64,000 nucleotides of DNA from Fimbriimonadales bacterium (GTDB lineage: Bacteria; Armatimonadota; Fimbriimonadia; Fimbriimonadales; GBS-DC), in contig BPGO01000001.1 in NCBI GenBank assembly GCA_026003075.1, forward strand, positions 186,001 to 250,000. The letters are read 5' to 3'. Of the stretch, positions 52,628-61,119 are shown piece after piece; position 1 is the stretch's first letter, and each line of letters begins with the position of its first letter. The notes below the pieces were generated by a model that saw only the letters and a list, made by a program, of their open reading frames with translations, was not told the DNA's origin and ran no database searches. The translations under genes were made by a program, and so were the position numbers.

Positions 52628-54055
52628 TCAACGCATCACCACCTGTTCCAGCCCCAGCGCGCGCGAGCCTTTCAACAGCACGCAGTCCCCCGGCTGCACC
52701 ATCCGTAGAAGCCACTCGCGCGCTTGCTGGGGCGTCTCGAAGTGCAACAGTCGGCTGGGGGGAAATCCGCCCTCCCTGGCGGCAGCCGCCGTCCATAGCA
52801 CTTCGGTTCCCACTAAGACCAGATAGTCCAACGCCTGTCCTGCCAGCCATCGCCCCAAACTCCAGTGCAGGCGCATACTGTAGGCTCCCAACTCCTTCAT
52901 ATCGCCCAGCACGGCAATCCGCCGTCGCGCAGGGATTTGGTTCAGGAGTACCTGCAGCGCCGCGCGCATCGAGTCGGGGTTCGCGTTGTAGGCGTCGTTG
53001 ATGAGGGTCCAACCATCCGGCTGTTTTTGGATTGCCATGCGCATTTCGGGCATCTGCAAGTAGCGCAGGGCACGCGCGGCGGCATTCGGCTCCACGCCCA
53101 GCACGACCGCCGTCAGAATCGCCGCCGTAGCATTCAACAGCAGATGCTCCCCCAGATACGGCAGCTCGACCCACACCCGCGCCTGCAGGTGCGGCAGGTT
53201 CAACACGACCTCGCCCGCCGTGAAGTCCTCGCCCAGCTGCACTTCGGCAAGACGCGCGTGCGCCTGGGGATGACGCCCGAAGGTGTAGAGGGTCTCGCAA
53301 GCGCATCGGCTCCGCAGGAACTCGTAGAACTTATCATCACGGGGCAGGATCGCAATCCCGTCGCGCGGTAGCGATTGCACCAGCTCCGACTTCGCTTCCG
53401 CAATTGCCTCACGACTGCCCAACTGCTCAATGTGCGACCAGCCAATCTGCGTAATCACACCCACGCGCGGTTCGGCAACCTCCGCCAGATACGCAATCTG
53501 CGCCCGCCCGCGCATCGCCATCTCCTGCACCAGAAACCGATGCGACTCCTCCAGCTCAAACAGCGTTAAGGGCACGCCGATTTCCGTGTTTAGGTTCCCT
53601 GCGTTTTTATGCACCGCGCTCGGATAGCCCGCTTCCAGCGCGACAGCAAGCATCTCTTTCGTGGTAGTTTTGCCGGTGCTGCCCGTGATGCCCACGACGG
53701 TTATGTCGAACTGCCTGCGATAGTGGCGGGCGAGATGTCCGAGCGCTTCGAGGGTGTTGGGTACACGCAGCAGAGGCATCTCTTCGGCGCCGAGCGGCAC
53801 ATACTCCACCAGCGCAGCGACCGCGCCCCTCTCGAACACCTCCTGCAGGTACTGGTGCCCATCCGTGCGGTTGCCGCGCAAGGCGACGAACAAATCGCCC
53901 GGCTCCACCACGCGGCTGTCGGTGACAACGCCTGTGATGATTGCCTCACTCTCCAGCCCTCGCTCCCCCACAGAGGCAGAGTGATTGGGTGTTAGGGGAA
54001 TCCATTTCGCCCCCGTCGCCTGAATGACCTCCGATAATCGCATCGCTCGTCTCAT
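52628..54055 (-). CDS. murF: UDP-N-acetylmuramoyl-tripeptide-D-alanyl-D-alanine ligase
   Basis: Adds D-Ala-D-Ala to complete the UDP-MurNAc pentapeptide; 475 residues. Features are SRVVEPGDLFVALRGNRTDGHQYL near residue 50, ATP loop GITGSTGKTTTKEML near residue 122, HKNAGNLNTEIGVPLTL, QIGWSHIEQLGSREAIAEAKSEL, INDAYNANPDSMRAAL near residue 352 and AVLGDMKELG. ATG 54055 overlaps the murE stop (ATGA) and follows GGAG; ATG 54043 is an alternative. Confidence 0.96.
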   Translation of the reverse strand: MRRAMRLSEVIQATGAKWIPLTPNHSASVGERGLESEAIITGVVTDSRVVEPGDLFVALRGNRTDGHQYLQEVFERGAVAALVEYVPLGAEEMPLLRVPNTLEALGHLARHYRRQFDITVVGITGSTGKTTTKEMLAVALEAGYPSAVHKNAGNLNTEIGVPLTLFELEESHRFLVQEMAMRGRAQIAYLAEVAEPRVGVITQIGWSHIEQLGSREAIAEAKSELVQSLPRDGIAILPRDDKFYEFLRSRCACETLYTFGRHPQAHARLAEVQLGEDFTAGEVVLNLPHLQARVWVELPYLGEHLLLNATAAILTAVVLGVEPNAAARALRYLQMPEMRMAIQKQPDGWTLINDAYNANPDSMRAALQVLLNQIPARRRIAVLGDMKELGAYSMRLHWSLGRWLAGQALDYLVLVGTEVLWTAAAAREGGFPPSRLLHFETPQQAREWLLRMVQPGDCVLLKGSRALGLEQVVMR

Positions 54056-55563
54056 CGCTTCGCTCCTGCAACCTCCTTCGCGACTTCGATATCGCTGAAC
54101 GGCAGTTTCTCCATGCCGATAATCTGGTACGGCTCATGTCCCTTGCCCGCCAACAGAATCAGTTCGCCTGCCTGTGCTGTCTGCAAAGCGTACTCGATAG
54201 CGCGTCGCCTATCTACTTCCACCAGCTCGACTTTGGGGCGCAGCGGGGCAGGCACACCCGCTAAAATCTGTTCTAAGATCGCGTGGGGGTCTTCGGTACG
54301 TGGGTTGTCGGAGGTGAGAATCACACGGTCGGCGAGTTCGGCAGCGATTTTGCCCATGACGGGGCGTTTGGTCGCGTCGCGGTCGCCCCCACAGCCAAAC
54401 AGCACGGTCAAGCGCGTGGGGTTGAGCATTCGTCCTGCCTGCAGCACCCGCTGCAGAGCGTCGGGCGTATGCGCAAAGTCCACAATCACCTCGTACTCAG
54501 CTTCTATCGGAACGCGCTGGAATCGCCCCGCCACTTGTTCCAGCCCTGCCAACCCACGCTGAAGGGCGTCCATCGGGACGCCCAGCGCAAGCGCCGTCGC
54601 AACGGCAGCTAGCGCATTGTTTAAATTGTAGGGCGCGATCAGAGGAATCGCAAAGGCACACTCAGCCCACTGATACCTTATCTCAAACTTCAGCCCGTCC
54701 AATCCATACTCGACGCGCGTCGCTCGAACCTGTGCGCACTCAGACTGACCGTAGGTGTAGACCGCACCCCGTGCCTTCGCCGCAAATTGCCTGCCCCACT
54801 CGTCGTCGATGTTGATGATTGCCTTGAACGGCTTTCCGCTCTGCTCGGCGAGGTCGGTAAACAGGCGCAACTTGGCTTCGGCGTAGGCTTCCATTGTGCC
54901 GTGATAGTCGAGGTGGTCTTGGGTGAGATTAGTGAACACGGCGGCGTCGAAGTGGATACCGTCGGCGCGCTGCTGGTCTAAGGCGTGCGACGAGACCTCC
55001 ATCACGACGGCGCCCGCGCCCCGCTCGCGAGCGGTCTTGAGAAGTGATTGCAGTTGGTACACTTCGGGAGTGGTGAACTCGCCTTCGGGTACGAGGGTGA
55101 GTCGCGTGCCGTCGGGGTAGTCGATCCACGCGCCCAGCGTGCCCACAATCAGCGCCGGCTTGCCCCACGCAACGAGAATCTTCTGGAGCATATGCGTGGT
55201 CGTGGTCTTGCCGTTTGTGCCGGTGACGCCAATCGTGAGCAGGGCACGCGAGGGGTCGCCATAGAAGCGTTGAGCGATTCGCCAGAGGGCATCGCGGGTG
55301 TTGGGAACCGCATAGAATGCCCGCACCCCCTCGCTCCACGGGGGGAGAGATTGCTGGGTGGGAGTTCCTTGCACGAGTATCGCCGCGGCTCCCCGTGCAG
55401 TGGCATCCTTAATAAATTGGTGTCCGTCATGAGTGCGCCCGACAATCGCCACAAATAGGTCGCCAGGCTGCACCAGACGCGAGTCGACGCAGATTCCAGA
55501 AATCTCGGCGTCGCCCTGCGCCCAGAGAACGGGTAAGCCTTGTATCAGTTCGCTCAGTCGCAT
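54052..55563 (-). CDS. murE: UDP-N-acetylmuramoyl-tripeptide synthetase, meso-DAP type
   Basis: Adds the third stem-peptide residue; 503 residues. ATP loop GVTGTNGKTTTTHML is near residue 112. EFTTPEVYQLQSLL, EVSSHALDQQRADGI, TNLTQDHLDYHGTME, FAHTPDALQRVL and GCGGDRDATKRPVMG follow. The substrate motif TSDNPRTEDP (DNPR) near residue 420 points to meso-diaminopimelate rather than lysine. A short Pro/Trp-rich stretch near residue 75 comes from hairpin-like DNA. It starts 4 bases after the ftsI stop. Confidence 0.95.
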   Translation of the reverse strand: MRLSELIQGLPVLWAQGDAEISGICVDSRLVQPGDLFVAIVGRTHDGHQFIKDATARGAAAILVQGTPTQQSLPPWSEGVRAFYAVPNTRDALWRIAQRFYGDPSRALLTIGVTGTNGKTTTTHMLQKILVAWGKPALIVGTLGAWIDYPDGTRLTLVPEGEFTTPEVYQLQSLLKTARERGAGAVVMEVSSHALDQQRADGIHFDAAVFTNLTQDHLDYHGTMEAYAEAKLRLFTDLAEQSGKPFKAIINIDDEWGRQFAAKARGAVYTYGQSECAQVRATRVEYGLDGLKFEIRYQWAECAFAIPLIAPYNLNNALAAVATALALGVPMDALQRGLAGLEQVAGRFQRVPIEAEYEVIVDFAHTPDALQRVLQAGRMLNPTRLTVLFGCGGDRDATKRPVMGKIAAELADRVILTSDNPRTEDPHAILEQILAGVPAPLRPKVELVEVDRRRAIEYALQTAQAGELILLAGKGHEPYQIIGMEKLPFSDIEVAKEVAGAKR

Positions 55564-55567
55564 CTTC

Positions 55568-57430
55568 TCACCCTATGCGTGTATTGCGTGGCGGAGGTGT
55601 GCGCGTGTTCTCGCGTCGCGTGGACGGGATACGCCAGTACCACATTAGGAACTGCGCCACCTGTCGGAACGCAGGGGCTGCGACCTCGCCGCCGTAGTAG
55701 CCGTTTTGAGGCTCATCCGCCAACACCAAAATCACGGCGCGGGGGTTCTCGGCAGGGATCATCCCCACGAACGAGGCGGTGTACTTGCCGGGAGCATAGC
55801 CGCGCCCCCCTTCTAATGCTTTCTGCGCAGTGCCCGTTTTTCCCGCCACCCAGTAGCCCCGCACCTGCGCTTCTTTCCCCGTGCCTTCCTCAACCGCACG
55901 CACCAGCCCTTGAATGACGAGACGGGCGTGTTCGGGGGCGATAATCTGCAGAGGTGGCTCGCGCTTGAGGGGTGGGTCCAACACAATGCGGGGCGCAATC
56001 CAGCGTCCCTCGTTCGCGAGTGCGCCATAGGCGGCGACAAGCGCAAGCGGCGTGGTCAGTAGTCCCTGCCCGAAGGCAAGGTTCGCCGCCCGCAGTTCCC
56101 TGCCCCAGCGCACTTTGTCGGGGGGAATGGTGCGCCCCACTTCCTCGTAGGCGAAGCCCGCGCGCATCGGCTCGAACAGGCGGAACCGTTGCAACGCCCG
56201 ATAAACGCCCTCGAGCCCGGCTCGAAGCCCAATCTGCGCCATCGCCACATTACAAGAGTGGCAAATCACCTCTTCCAGCGTCTGATTGCCATGTCGCTTG
56301 TTCTCGCTGCAACGAATGCGCTTTTTGGACACAAGATACGCGCCGCCGCAGAAGAATCGGCTGGTCGGCTCGCAGACGCCTGCATCCAGCATCGCCGCGA
56401 CGACCAACGGCTTAACGGTGGAGCCTGGCTCGTACAGGAACTCTACAGCGCGATTGCGCAGGGGTTCCATCGCGCGGTCGCGCTCGGCTTTCGTATTATT
56501 GCGCGGCGCACGGAGTCCTTCGCGCGTGATCAGGTCAAAGGTAGGGCGATTCGCAATCGCCAGCAGATCGCCCGTGTGGGGGTCTAACACAATTATTAAT
56601 GCGCCTTTCGGTCGGTGTTTGCGATAGAGTTGCTGGAGAGCATCCTCAGCAGCTTGCTGGATAGCGGTGTCGAGCGTAAGTTGTACGGGGCTGCCATCTT
56701 GCGGGGCAATGCGTTGGCGCACCGTTTCGGGAATGAGGTAGCCGTAAGGGGTCCGCTCTCCTTGTTCGATTCCGTTCGTGCCTGCCAACCGATTGTCGTA
56801 GCTGCGCTCGATTCCGCTGGTCGCCACGAGGCGGTTGCCCTGCTTTGTATCTTCCACCAGCTGGGTCAGCCCCAGCACCTGCGGCGCAATCGAGCCTTGC
56901 GGATAGGAGCGAGCCGGCAACTCTTCACGGTTGATCACGGGACGCGCATCGCGTCGAAGGTGCTTGAACGATTCCCGACACGCTTTCTTGAGCTGCTCGT
57001 ATCGGGAGAGCGGCGATTTGAGGGCTATGCGCAGGTAGCGTCTGCGTTGCGCCTGCGCCTGCAAGATTTGCGTGCGCCAGTAAAGGGGCTCTTGACCCAA
57101 GTAGCGGGAGAGCAGTTGCGCGAAGGCGTCCACCTCGCGGATGCTTATCGGGTCGATAACGATATGGCAGCGCATTTCGCTTTGGGCGAGAGGCTTACCG
57201 AAACGGTCTAAAATTGCGCCGCGCGTGGCAAGGAGCGGGCGTTCCACTTGTCGGCGTCGCTCGCCCTCAGCACGCAGAGCAGTGTGTTGAAACGCCTGCA
57301 GATGGACGAGTCGCCCCACAATCGCCGCGCCGCCCACCGCAAGCATACTGCGCGCGATCCCGATGCGCCGCAAATCTTCTTTTTTTAGGCGCACCTGTGC
57401 GTGGCGAGTATGGGGCATCGACTTCGCCAT
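55568..57430 (-). CDS. ftsI: Septal peptidoglycan transpeptidase (class B PBP, FtsI)
   Basis: Cross-links septal peptidoglycan together with FtsW; 620 residues. A basic N-terminus and one membrane segment (about 27-45) are followed by the pedestal domain (RPLLATRGAILDRFGKPLA). The transpeptidase domain has the active-site SxxK in YEPGSTVKPL near residue 335, SxN in ICHSCNVAMAQ near residue 393, and KTGT in WVAGKTGTAQK near residue 530. There is no PASTA domain. The ATG follows GGAGACAAACG; ftsL ends 10 bp upstream. Confidence 0.95.
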   Translation of the reverse strand: MAKSMPHTRHAQVRLKKEDLRRIGIARSMLAVGGAAIVGRLVHLQAFQHTALRAEGERRRQVERPLLATRGAILDRFGKPLAQSEMRCHIVIDPISIREVDAFAQLLSRYLGQEPLYWRTQILQAQAQRRRYLRIALKSPLSRYEQLKKACRESFKHLRRDARPVINREELPARSYPQGSIAPQVLGLTQLVEDTKQGNRLVATSGIERSYDNRLAGTNGIEQGERTPYGYLIPETVRQRIAPQDGSPVQLTLDTAIQQAAEDALQQLYRKHRPKGALIIVLDPHTGDLLAIANRPTFDLITREGLRAPRNNTKAERDRAMEPLRNRAVEFLYEPGSTVKPLVVAAMLDAGVCEPTSRFFCGGAYLVSKKRIRCSENKRHGNQTLEEVICHSCNVAMAQIGLRAGLEGVYRALQRFRLFEPMRAGFAYEEVGRTIPPDKVRWGRELRAANLAFGQGLLTTPLALVAAYGALANEGRWIAPRIVLDPPLKREPPLQIIAPEHARLVIQGLVRAVEEGTGKEAQVRGYWVAGKTGTAQKALEGGRGYAPGKYTASFVGMIPAENPRAVILVLADEPQNGYYGGEVAAPAFRQVAQFLMWYWRIPSTRRENTRTPPPRNTRIG

Positions 57431-57440
57431 CGTTTGTCTC

Positions 57441-57860
57441 CTACTCGGCAGGGCGCATCGCCACAGGCGCAGCGGGCATCGTCGGAGCGTCTAATCCGAT
57501 AATGGTGAGTTCCGGCTGCGTTTCGACGCGTACCATCCCCGCTTGCTCCGCCCAACGGTTTATGGCAATCTCGTCGGTATATACGGCAATCTGTCCCCTC
57601 AGTTTCTCGATATTGAGCTTTACCCGGTCGGTCTCACGGCGCAGTTGTACGAGGCGCGCGTTCTCGTAGTGCAACATCGCCAGCGAGGTCAGATGGGTTG
57701 CAATCATCGCGAGGATGATCACACAGGGTAAAAAGATACCCCTGCGCGACCGAGTCGGTTTCGGACGCCCCGTGCGTGGGCGTGGGGCGGGCTTGACCAC
57801 CGTCTGCGGTTTCCCGGCTGCTCGCTTCAGCTTCGGTTTCGGTTGTGTCGTTGTGGACAT
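57441..57860 (-). CDS. ftsL: Cell division protein FtsL-like
   Basis: 139 residues: a very basic Lys/Pro/Arg-rich cytoplasmic tail (1-42), one membrane segment (about 43-63), then a short coiled coil (ENARLVQLRRETDRVKLNIEKLRGQ) and a C-terminal stretch. The topology and the position between rsmH and ftsI identify FtsL, whose sequence is poorly conserved. It bridges FtsQ and FtsW-FtsI in the divisome. The start follows GGAGGAGACC. A separate FtsB is not seen here. Confidence 0.85.
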   Translation of the reverse strand: MSTTTQPKPKLKRAAGKPQTVVKPAPRPRTGRPKPTRSRRGIFLPCVIILAMIATHLTSLAMLHYENARLVQLRRETDRVKLNIEKLRGQIAVYTDEIAINRWAEQAGMVRVETQPELTIIGLDAPTMPAAPVAMRPAE

Positions 57861-57878
57861 ATGGTCTCCTCCCTCTGC

Positions 57879-58814
57879 TTACGCCACGCGCTTGGCAGCA
57901 CGCAGTTTCGCGCTGCGGGCGCGTGGGTTGTCTTGAATCTCCGCTTCGCTCGGTTCCAACGGTTTTGGGGTCAAAATCTCCAACACCGGCTTGGTGCTGG
58001 GTTCCGATTTCCGTCCGCCAACGCCTACTGGCTCGCGGGCGCGTTGGCTCAAGTTGCGAAACGCGTGCTTGACGGCTCGGTCTTCCAGTGAGTGGTACGC
58101 CAGCACGCACATCACGCCGCCGATTTTTAAACAGCTTGCCATCGCCTCGATCGCGGGTTGCAAATCGTCCAGTTCGCGGTTCACAGCGATGCGTATCGCT
58201 TGGAAAGTGCGTGTGGCGGGGTGAATGCGCTTCTCTTGAAACTTTTTGGGCACTGCTTCCAGCACAGCGGCGGCAAGGTCGCCTGTGGTGTTCATCCGCC
58301 CTTGATCGCGCCTGCGGATAATCGCGCGCGCAATTGGCTTCGCCCAGTGTTCGTTGCCATACTCGCGCAGGATCCGAACCAGCTCGTGAAGTTTGACGCG
58401 CTGCAGCAGATGGTAGGCGGTGGTGGCTTGCTCCCGATCGAGGCGCATATCGAGGGGGGCATCATAACGGAACGCCAGCCCGCGCTCAGGGTCATCCAAT
58501 TGCACACTGCAGACCCCCATATCCACCAAAATCGCATCCACTTGCTCTATTTGCAATTCGTGTAATACTTCAGGTAAATTTCTGTAGTCCGCGTGGACGA
58601 ATTGAACAATGCACGGTGCGTCAGCGAGGTTCTGTTGGGCGAGTTCGAGCATGGCGGCGTCGCGGTCGAGCGCAATCAGCGTTCCGCCGGCGCCGAGCCG
58701 TTCCGCTAACGCGCGCGCGTGCCCCCCTGCCCCGACCGTCGCGTCGACCGCCACGCCCTTCGCAGGCGGGTTCAGATACTCGAGAACCTCGCGCAACATC
58801 ACTGGCTTGTGCAT
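57879..58814 (-). CDS. rsmH: 16S rRNA (cytosine(1402)-N(4))-methyltransferase RsmH
   Basis: SAM-dependent methyltransferase acting on 16S rRNA C1402 (formerly MraW); 311 residues. It has HKPVMLREVLEYL at the N-terminus, SAM loop VDATVGAGGHARALAERL near residue 23, ALDRDAAML, ILVDMGVCSVQLDDPERGLAFRYDAPLDMRLD near residue 95, and the C-terminal CVLAYHSLEDRAVKHAF. The gene follows mraZ by one base and is the second gene of the dcw cluster. Confidence 0.96.
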   Translation of the reverse strand: MHKPVMLREVLEYLNPPAKGVAVDATVGAGGHARALAERLGAGGTLIALDRDAAMLELAQQNLADAPCIVQFVHADYRNLPEVLHELQIEQVDAILVDMGVCSVQLDDPERGLAFRYDAPLDMRLDREQATTAYHLLQRVKLHELVRILREYGNEHWAKPIARAIIRRRDQGRMNTTGDLAAAVLEAVPKKFQEKRIHPATRTFQAIRIAVNRELDDLQPAIEAMASCLKIGGVMCVLAYHSLEDRAVKHAFRNLSQRAREPVGVGGRKSEPSTKPVLEILTPKPLEPSEAEIQDNPRARSAKLRAAKRVA

Positions 58815-58815
58815 C

Positions 58816-59259
58816 TCAGATTCCTATCTCCGATGCGTACTGCATCAGCTCGACCCCGTTGCTCAGCGCCTCATCCATTTGTTTGTCAAACTGATGCTTC
58901 GCCCAGATTTCCACACGGTTCGCGCAGCCCATAATCACCACTTCCGAGTTCGGCTCAATATTCGCCCATTCACGCAGGTCTTGGGGAATCGCCACGCGCC
59001 CCTGATTATCGGTGGTCACTTCCGCCGCGGCGCTAAACAGAAAGCGTTGCAGCTTAATCTTACGCGGGTCGAAAGTCGCCCCTTGCTCGAACTTTTGCGC
59101 CAGCTCGTTCCAGCGCTCGGTGGTAAACACGAACACGCAGCCGTCGAACCCGCGCGTCATGGTGAAGCGCTCGCCCAGGCTCGTCCGCAGGCGCATCGGG
59201 ATAATCACGCGCCCCTTATCGTCGACCGCTATCGTGCTACCACCTTGAAACAGCGCCAT
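58816..59259 (-). CDS. mraZ: Transcriptional regulator MraZ
   Basis: 147-residue DNA-binding protein with two AbrB-like SpoVT folds: VDDKGRVIIPMRLR at about residues 13-26 and TTDNQGRVAIPQDLREWA at about 82-99, each with the DxxGR core. In other bacteria MraZ forms a ring and represses its own dcw operon by binding direct repeats upstream. Here four evenly spaced GTGG boxes lie directly before the gene, after a consensus promoter. First gene of the cluster. Confidence 0.95.
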   Translation of the reverse strand: MALFQGGSTIAVDDKGRVIIPMRLRTSLGERFTMTRGFDGCVFVFTTERWNELAQKFEQGATFDPRKIKLQRFLFSAAAEVTTDNQGRVAIPQDLREWANIEPNSEVVIMGCANRVEIWAKHQFDKQMDEALSNGVELMQYASEIGI

Positions 59260-59271
59260 CGGTGTAAATCA

Positions 59272-59308
59272 CCACCCAGTCTCCACTGAGCCACCACTGG
59301 GTCTCCAC
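59272..59308 (-). promoter_or_regulatory. Putative MraZ operator: four GTGG boxes at 11-bp spacing
   Basis: On the minus strand GTGG occurs at 59305-59308, 59294-59297, 59283-59286 and 59272-59275, exactly 11 bp apart. Three are within AGTGG. They lie between the expected transcription start (about 59310) and the mraZ ATG. Confidence 0.7.
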
Positions 59309-59316
59309 TGTATAAT

Positions 59317-59345
59317 ATTTTAGCACATTAGAACGCATTTGTCAA
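59317..59345 (-). promoter_or_regulatory. Main dcw promoter (mraZ)
   Basis: Minus-strand -35 TTGACA (59340-59345), 17-bp spacer, -10 TAAAAT (59317-59322). It is the only strong promoter I see for the block of about 18 kb down to ftsZ. Confidence 0.8.
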
Positions 59346-59352
59346 GGGTTTT

Positions 59353-59410
59353 GCCCCCACTTTGCCCAAGAATTGGGGCAATTTGGGGGGGAATTCCCCA
59401 TATGTGGGGG
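59353..59410. other. Cluster of symmetric sequences in the mraZ-ftsE intergenic region
   Basis: Contains TTGCCC/GGGCAA with an 8-base loop, the palindrome GGGGAATTCCCC and CCCCA/TGGGG around TATG. They lie just upstream of the ftsE promoter. They could be operator sites or simple GC-run structure. Confidence 0.35.
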
Positions 59411-59439
59411 TTGACGCAGCAGGAACTACGCAGGATAAC
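59411..59439 (+). promoter_or_regulatory. Promoter of ftsE-ftsX
   Basis: -35 TTGACG (59411-59416), 17-bp spacer, -10 GATAAC (59434-59439). It leaves a leader of about 60 nt ending in AGGAGAAGGAG before GTG 59507. Confidence 0.6.
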
Positions 59440-59506
59440 AGCGTCGCCCCCTGCAGGAAACGATTTTCGCGATGCCTCTCCCGCTCCAGTAGGAGAAGGA
59501 GACGCG

Positions 59507-60238
59507 GTGGCGAACTACGAAGGTGCGATGGTGGAACTCAAACAAGTCAGCGTGGTGTATGGGGACCAACACGCGCTGCGGCGAGTGAGCCTGAGCGTGG
59601 AGAAGGGCGAGTTCGTGTTTCTGGTCGGTGCGACAGGCGCAGGCAAATCGACGCTGTTCAAGTTGCTCTACGGAGAAACTCGCCCAACGGAAGGCGAGGT
59701 CTGGGTCTTAGGGCAGCCGCTTCATCGCCTCAAGCCACGCGAACTGCCCTTCCTGCGTCGGCGCATGGGCATCGTGCCCCAAGATTACCCGCTGCTGCCG
59801 CGCAAGACGGTATGGGAGAACATCGCCTATGGTTTACGCGCTATCGGCTACAATGAGAGCGCGGTGCGCCAGCGCGTGGCGCAGGTGTTGGCACTGGTCG
59901 GGCTGAACGAACAGGCACGCCAGATGCCCAGCCAACTCTCCGGCGGCGAGGCGCAACGCGCTGCCATCGCTCGCGCCATCGCGAACAACCCGCCCTTGCT
60001 CATCGCCGATGAACCCACCGCGAACTTAGACCCCGATACTTCGTGGGAAATCATCGAACTGCTGATGCGGATTAACTTACGCGGAGCTACCGTCATCGTC
60101 TCTACGCACAATCGGGGAATTGTCGACCGTGCGTGCCAACGAGTCGTGGCGATGGACCGGGGACAGATTATCAGCGATGTGCCGCGCGGAGGCTACCCGA
60201 TTGAGTTAGACCGACTGCACGCCTCGGTGATGCTATGA
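59507..60238 (+). CDS. ftsE: Cell division ATP-binding protein FtsE
   Basis: ATPase of the FtsEX complex, which controls septal murein hydrolases; 243 residues. It has Walker A LVGATGAGKSTLFKLLYGE near residue 43, the Q-loop IVPQDYPLLPRKTVWENIAYGL, signature LSGGEAQRAAIARAIANNP near residue 144, Walker B LLIADEPTANLD and switch STHN. GTG 59507 is preferred because AGGAGAAGGAG lies five bases upstream; ATG 59528 is the alternative. The frame running back to 59339 crosses the promoter. The stop overlaps ftsX. Confidence 0.93.
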   Translation: MANYEGAMVELKQVSVVYGDQHALRRVSLSVEKGEFVFLVGATGAGKSTLFKLLYGETRPTEGEVWVLGQPLHRLKPRELPFLRRRMGIVPQDYPLLPRKTVWENIAYGLRAIGYNESAVRQRVAQVLALVGLNEQARQMPSQLSGGEAQRAAIARAIANNPPLLIADEPTANLDPDTSWEIIELLMRINLRGATVIVSTHNRGIVDRACQRVVAMDRGQIISDVPRGGYPIELDRLHASVML

Positions 60239-61110
60239 TGGATCGTCTGCGTTTTGTATTGCTGGAGACTTGGGAGAGCCTGACACGTAACGCGACGATG
60301 CAGGCTGCCGCGATAAGCACCACCTATATCGCGCTGATGTTGCTGGGCGGCGCGGGGATGGCGCTCTATAAACTGGATGCCGCCGCACAAGCGTTGCCGA
60401 GCCAGTTTGAGGCGGAGGTGTTTTTGAAAATGAGCGCAACGCGCGAGCAGGCACTGGAACTCAGGGCGCAGCTCGAGAAAATGCCCGAAATCGTGCGCGT
60501 CACGCTCACCCCACGCGAGGTCGCATGGGAACAGGAAAAACAAAAACTCGCGGATCAGGTAAACCTCGCCGATTTGCCCAACCCCCTGCCCGACAAACTG
60601 ACGGTACGGGTGCGCAGTCCAGAGCTACTGCCTGCCGTATCCGAGCGGATTGCCCAATCCCCGCTGGTGGAAGAGGTGATCGACAGCCGTCAGGAACTGC
60701 AGACGGTGCTGGCAATCGCTCGCTTAGTACGGTGGATTGGACTGGGTGCTGGGGGCATGTTGCTGTTGGCGGCGTTGGTTCTCATCTACAACACCGTACG
60801 CTTGACAATTTTCTCGCGTCAGCGTGAGGTGCGGGTGATGGCGTTGGTAGGGGCGACGCTCCGCTCGATTCGGTTGCCATTCATCTTGGAAGGGATGATT
60901 CAAGGCGCGGTTGGCGGCATCCTGGCGGCGACGCTCACACTGTTGATCGCTGCCTTCCTGTCTGATTACCTGACTCGCCAGTGGCCCTTCCTGAACGACC
61001 TGCCTCCAGGCTTACCCCCGTCTATCGTGATGATGGGCTTGCCGACGCTGGGCGCACTGATAGGAGGGCTGTGTGCTTGGTGGGCGACGCAGCGCTATGT
61101 CCATATCTGA
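60235..61110 (+). CDS. ftsX: Cell division permease FtsX
   Basis: Membrane partner of FtsE; 291 residues. A cytoplasmic start and TM1 (about 22-42) are followed by the large extracytoplasmic loop (45-160: FEAEVFLKMSATREQALELR, SPLVEEVIDSRQEL). Three C-terminal helices follow, with the conserved IFSRQREVRVMALVGATLRSIRLPFILEGMIQGAVGG near residue 195. Its ATG overlaps the ftsE stop (ATGATG). No EnvC- or RipC-like hydrolase activator is adjacent. Confidence 0.93.
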   Translation: MMDRLRFVLLETWESLTRNATMQAAAISTTYIALMLLGGAGMALYKLDAAAQALPSQFEAEVFLKMSATREQALELRAQLEKMPEIVRVTLTPREVAWEQEKQKLADQVNLADLPNPLPDKLTVRVRSPELLPAVSERIAQSPLVEEVIDSRQELQTVLAIARLVRWIGLGAGGMLLLAALVLIYNTVRLTIFSRQREVRVMALVGATLRSIRLPFILEGMIQGAVGGILAATLTLLIAAFLSDYLTRQWPFLNDLPPGLPPSIVMMGLPTLGALIGGLCAWWATQRYVHI

Positions 61111-61119
61111 GGGGCAACC

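Noticed and set aside
52620-53306. Long N-terminal extension of mraY overlapping murF
   Set aside because: MraY begins with its first membrane helix at 52619; the extension is Arg/Gly-rich shadow sequence of murF.
59339-59506. Upstream part of the ftsE frame
   Set aside because: It contains the ftsE promoter and palindromes, and FtsE homology begins only after 59507.
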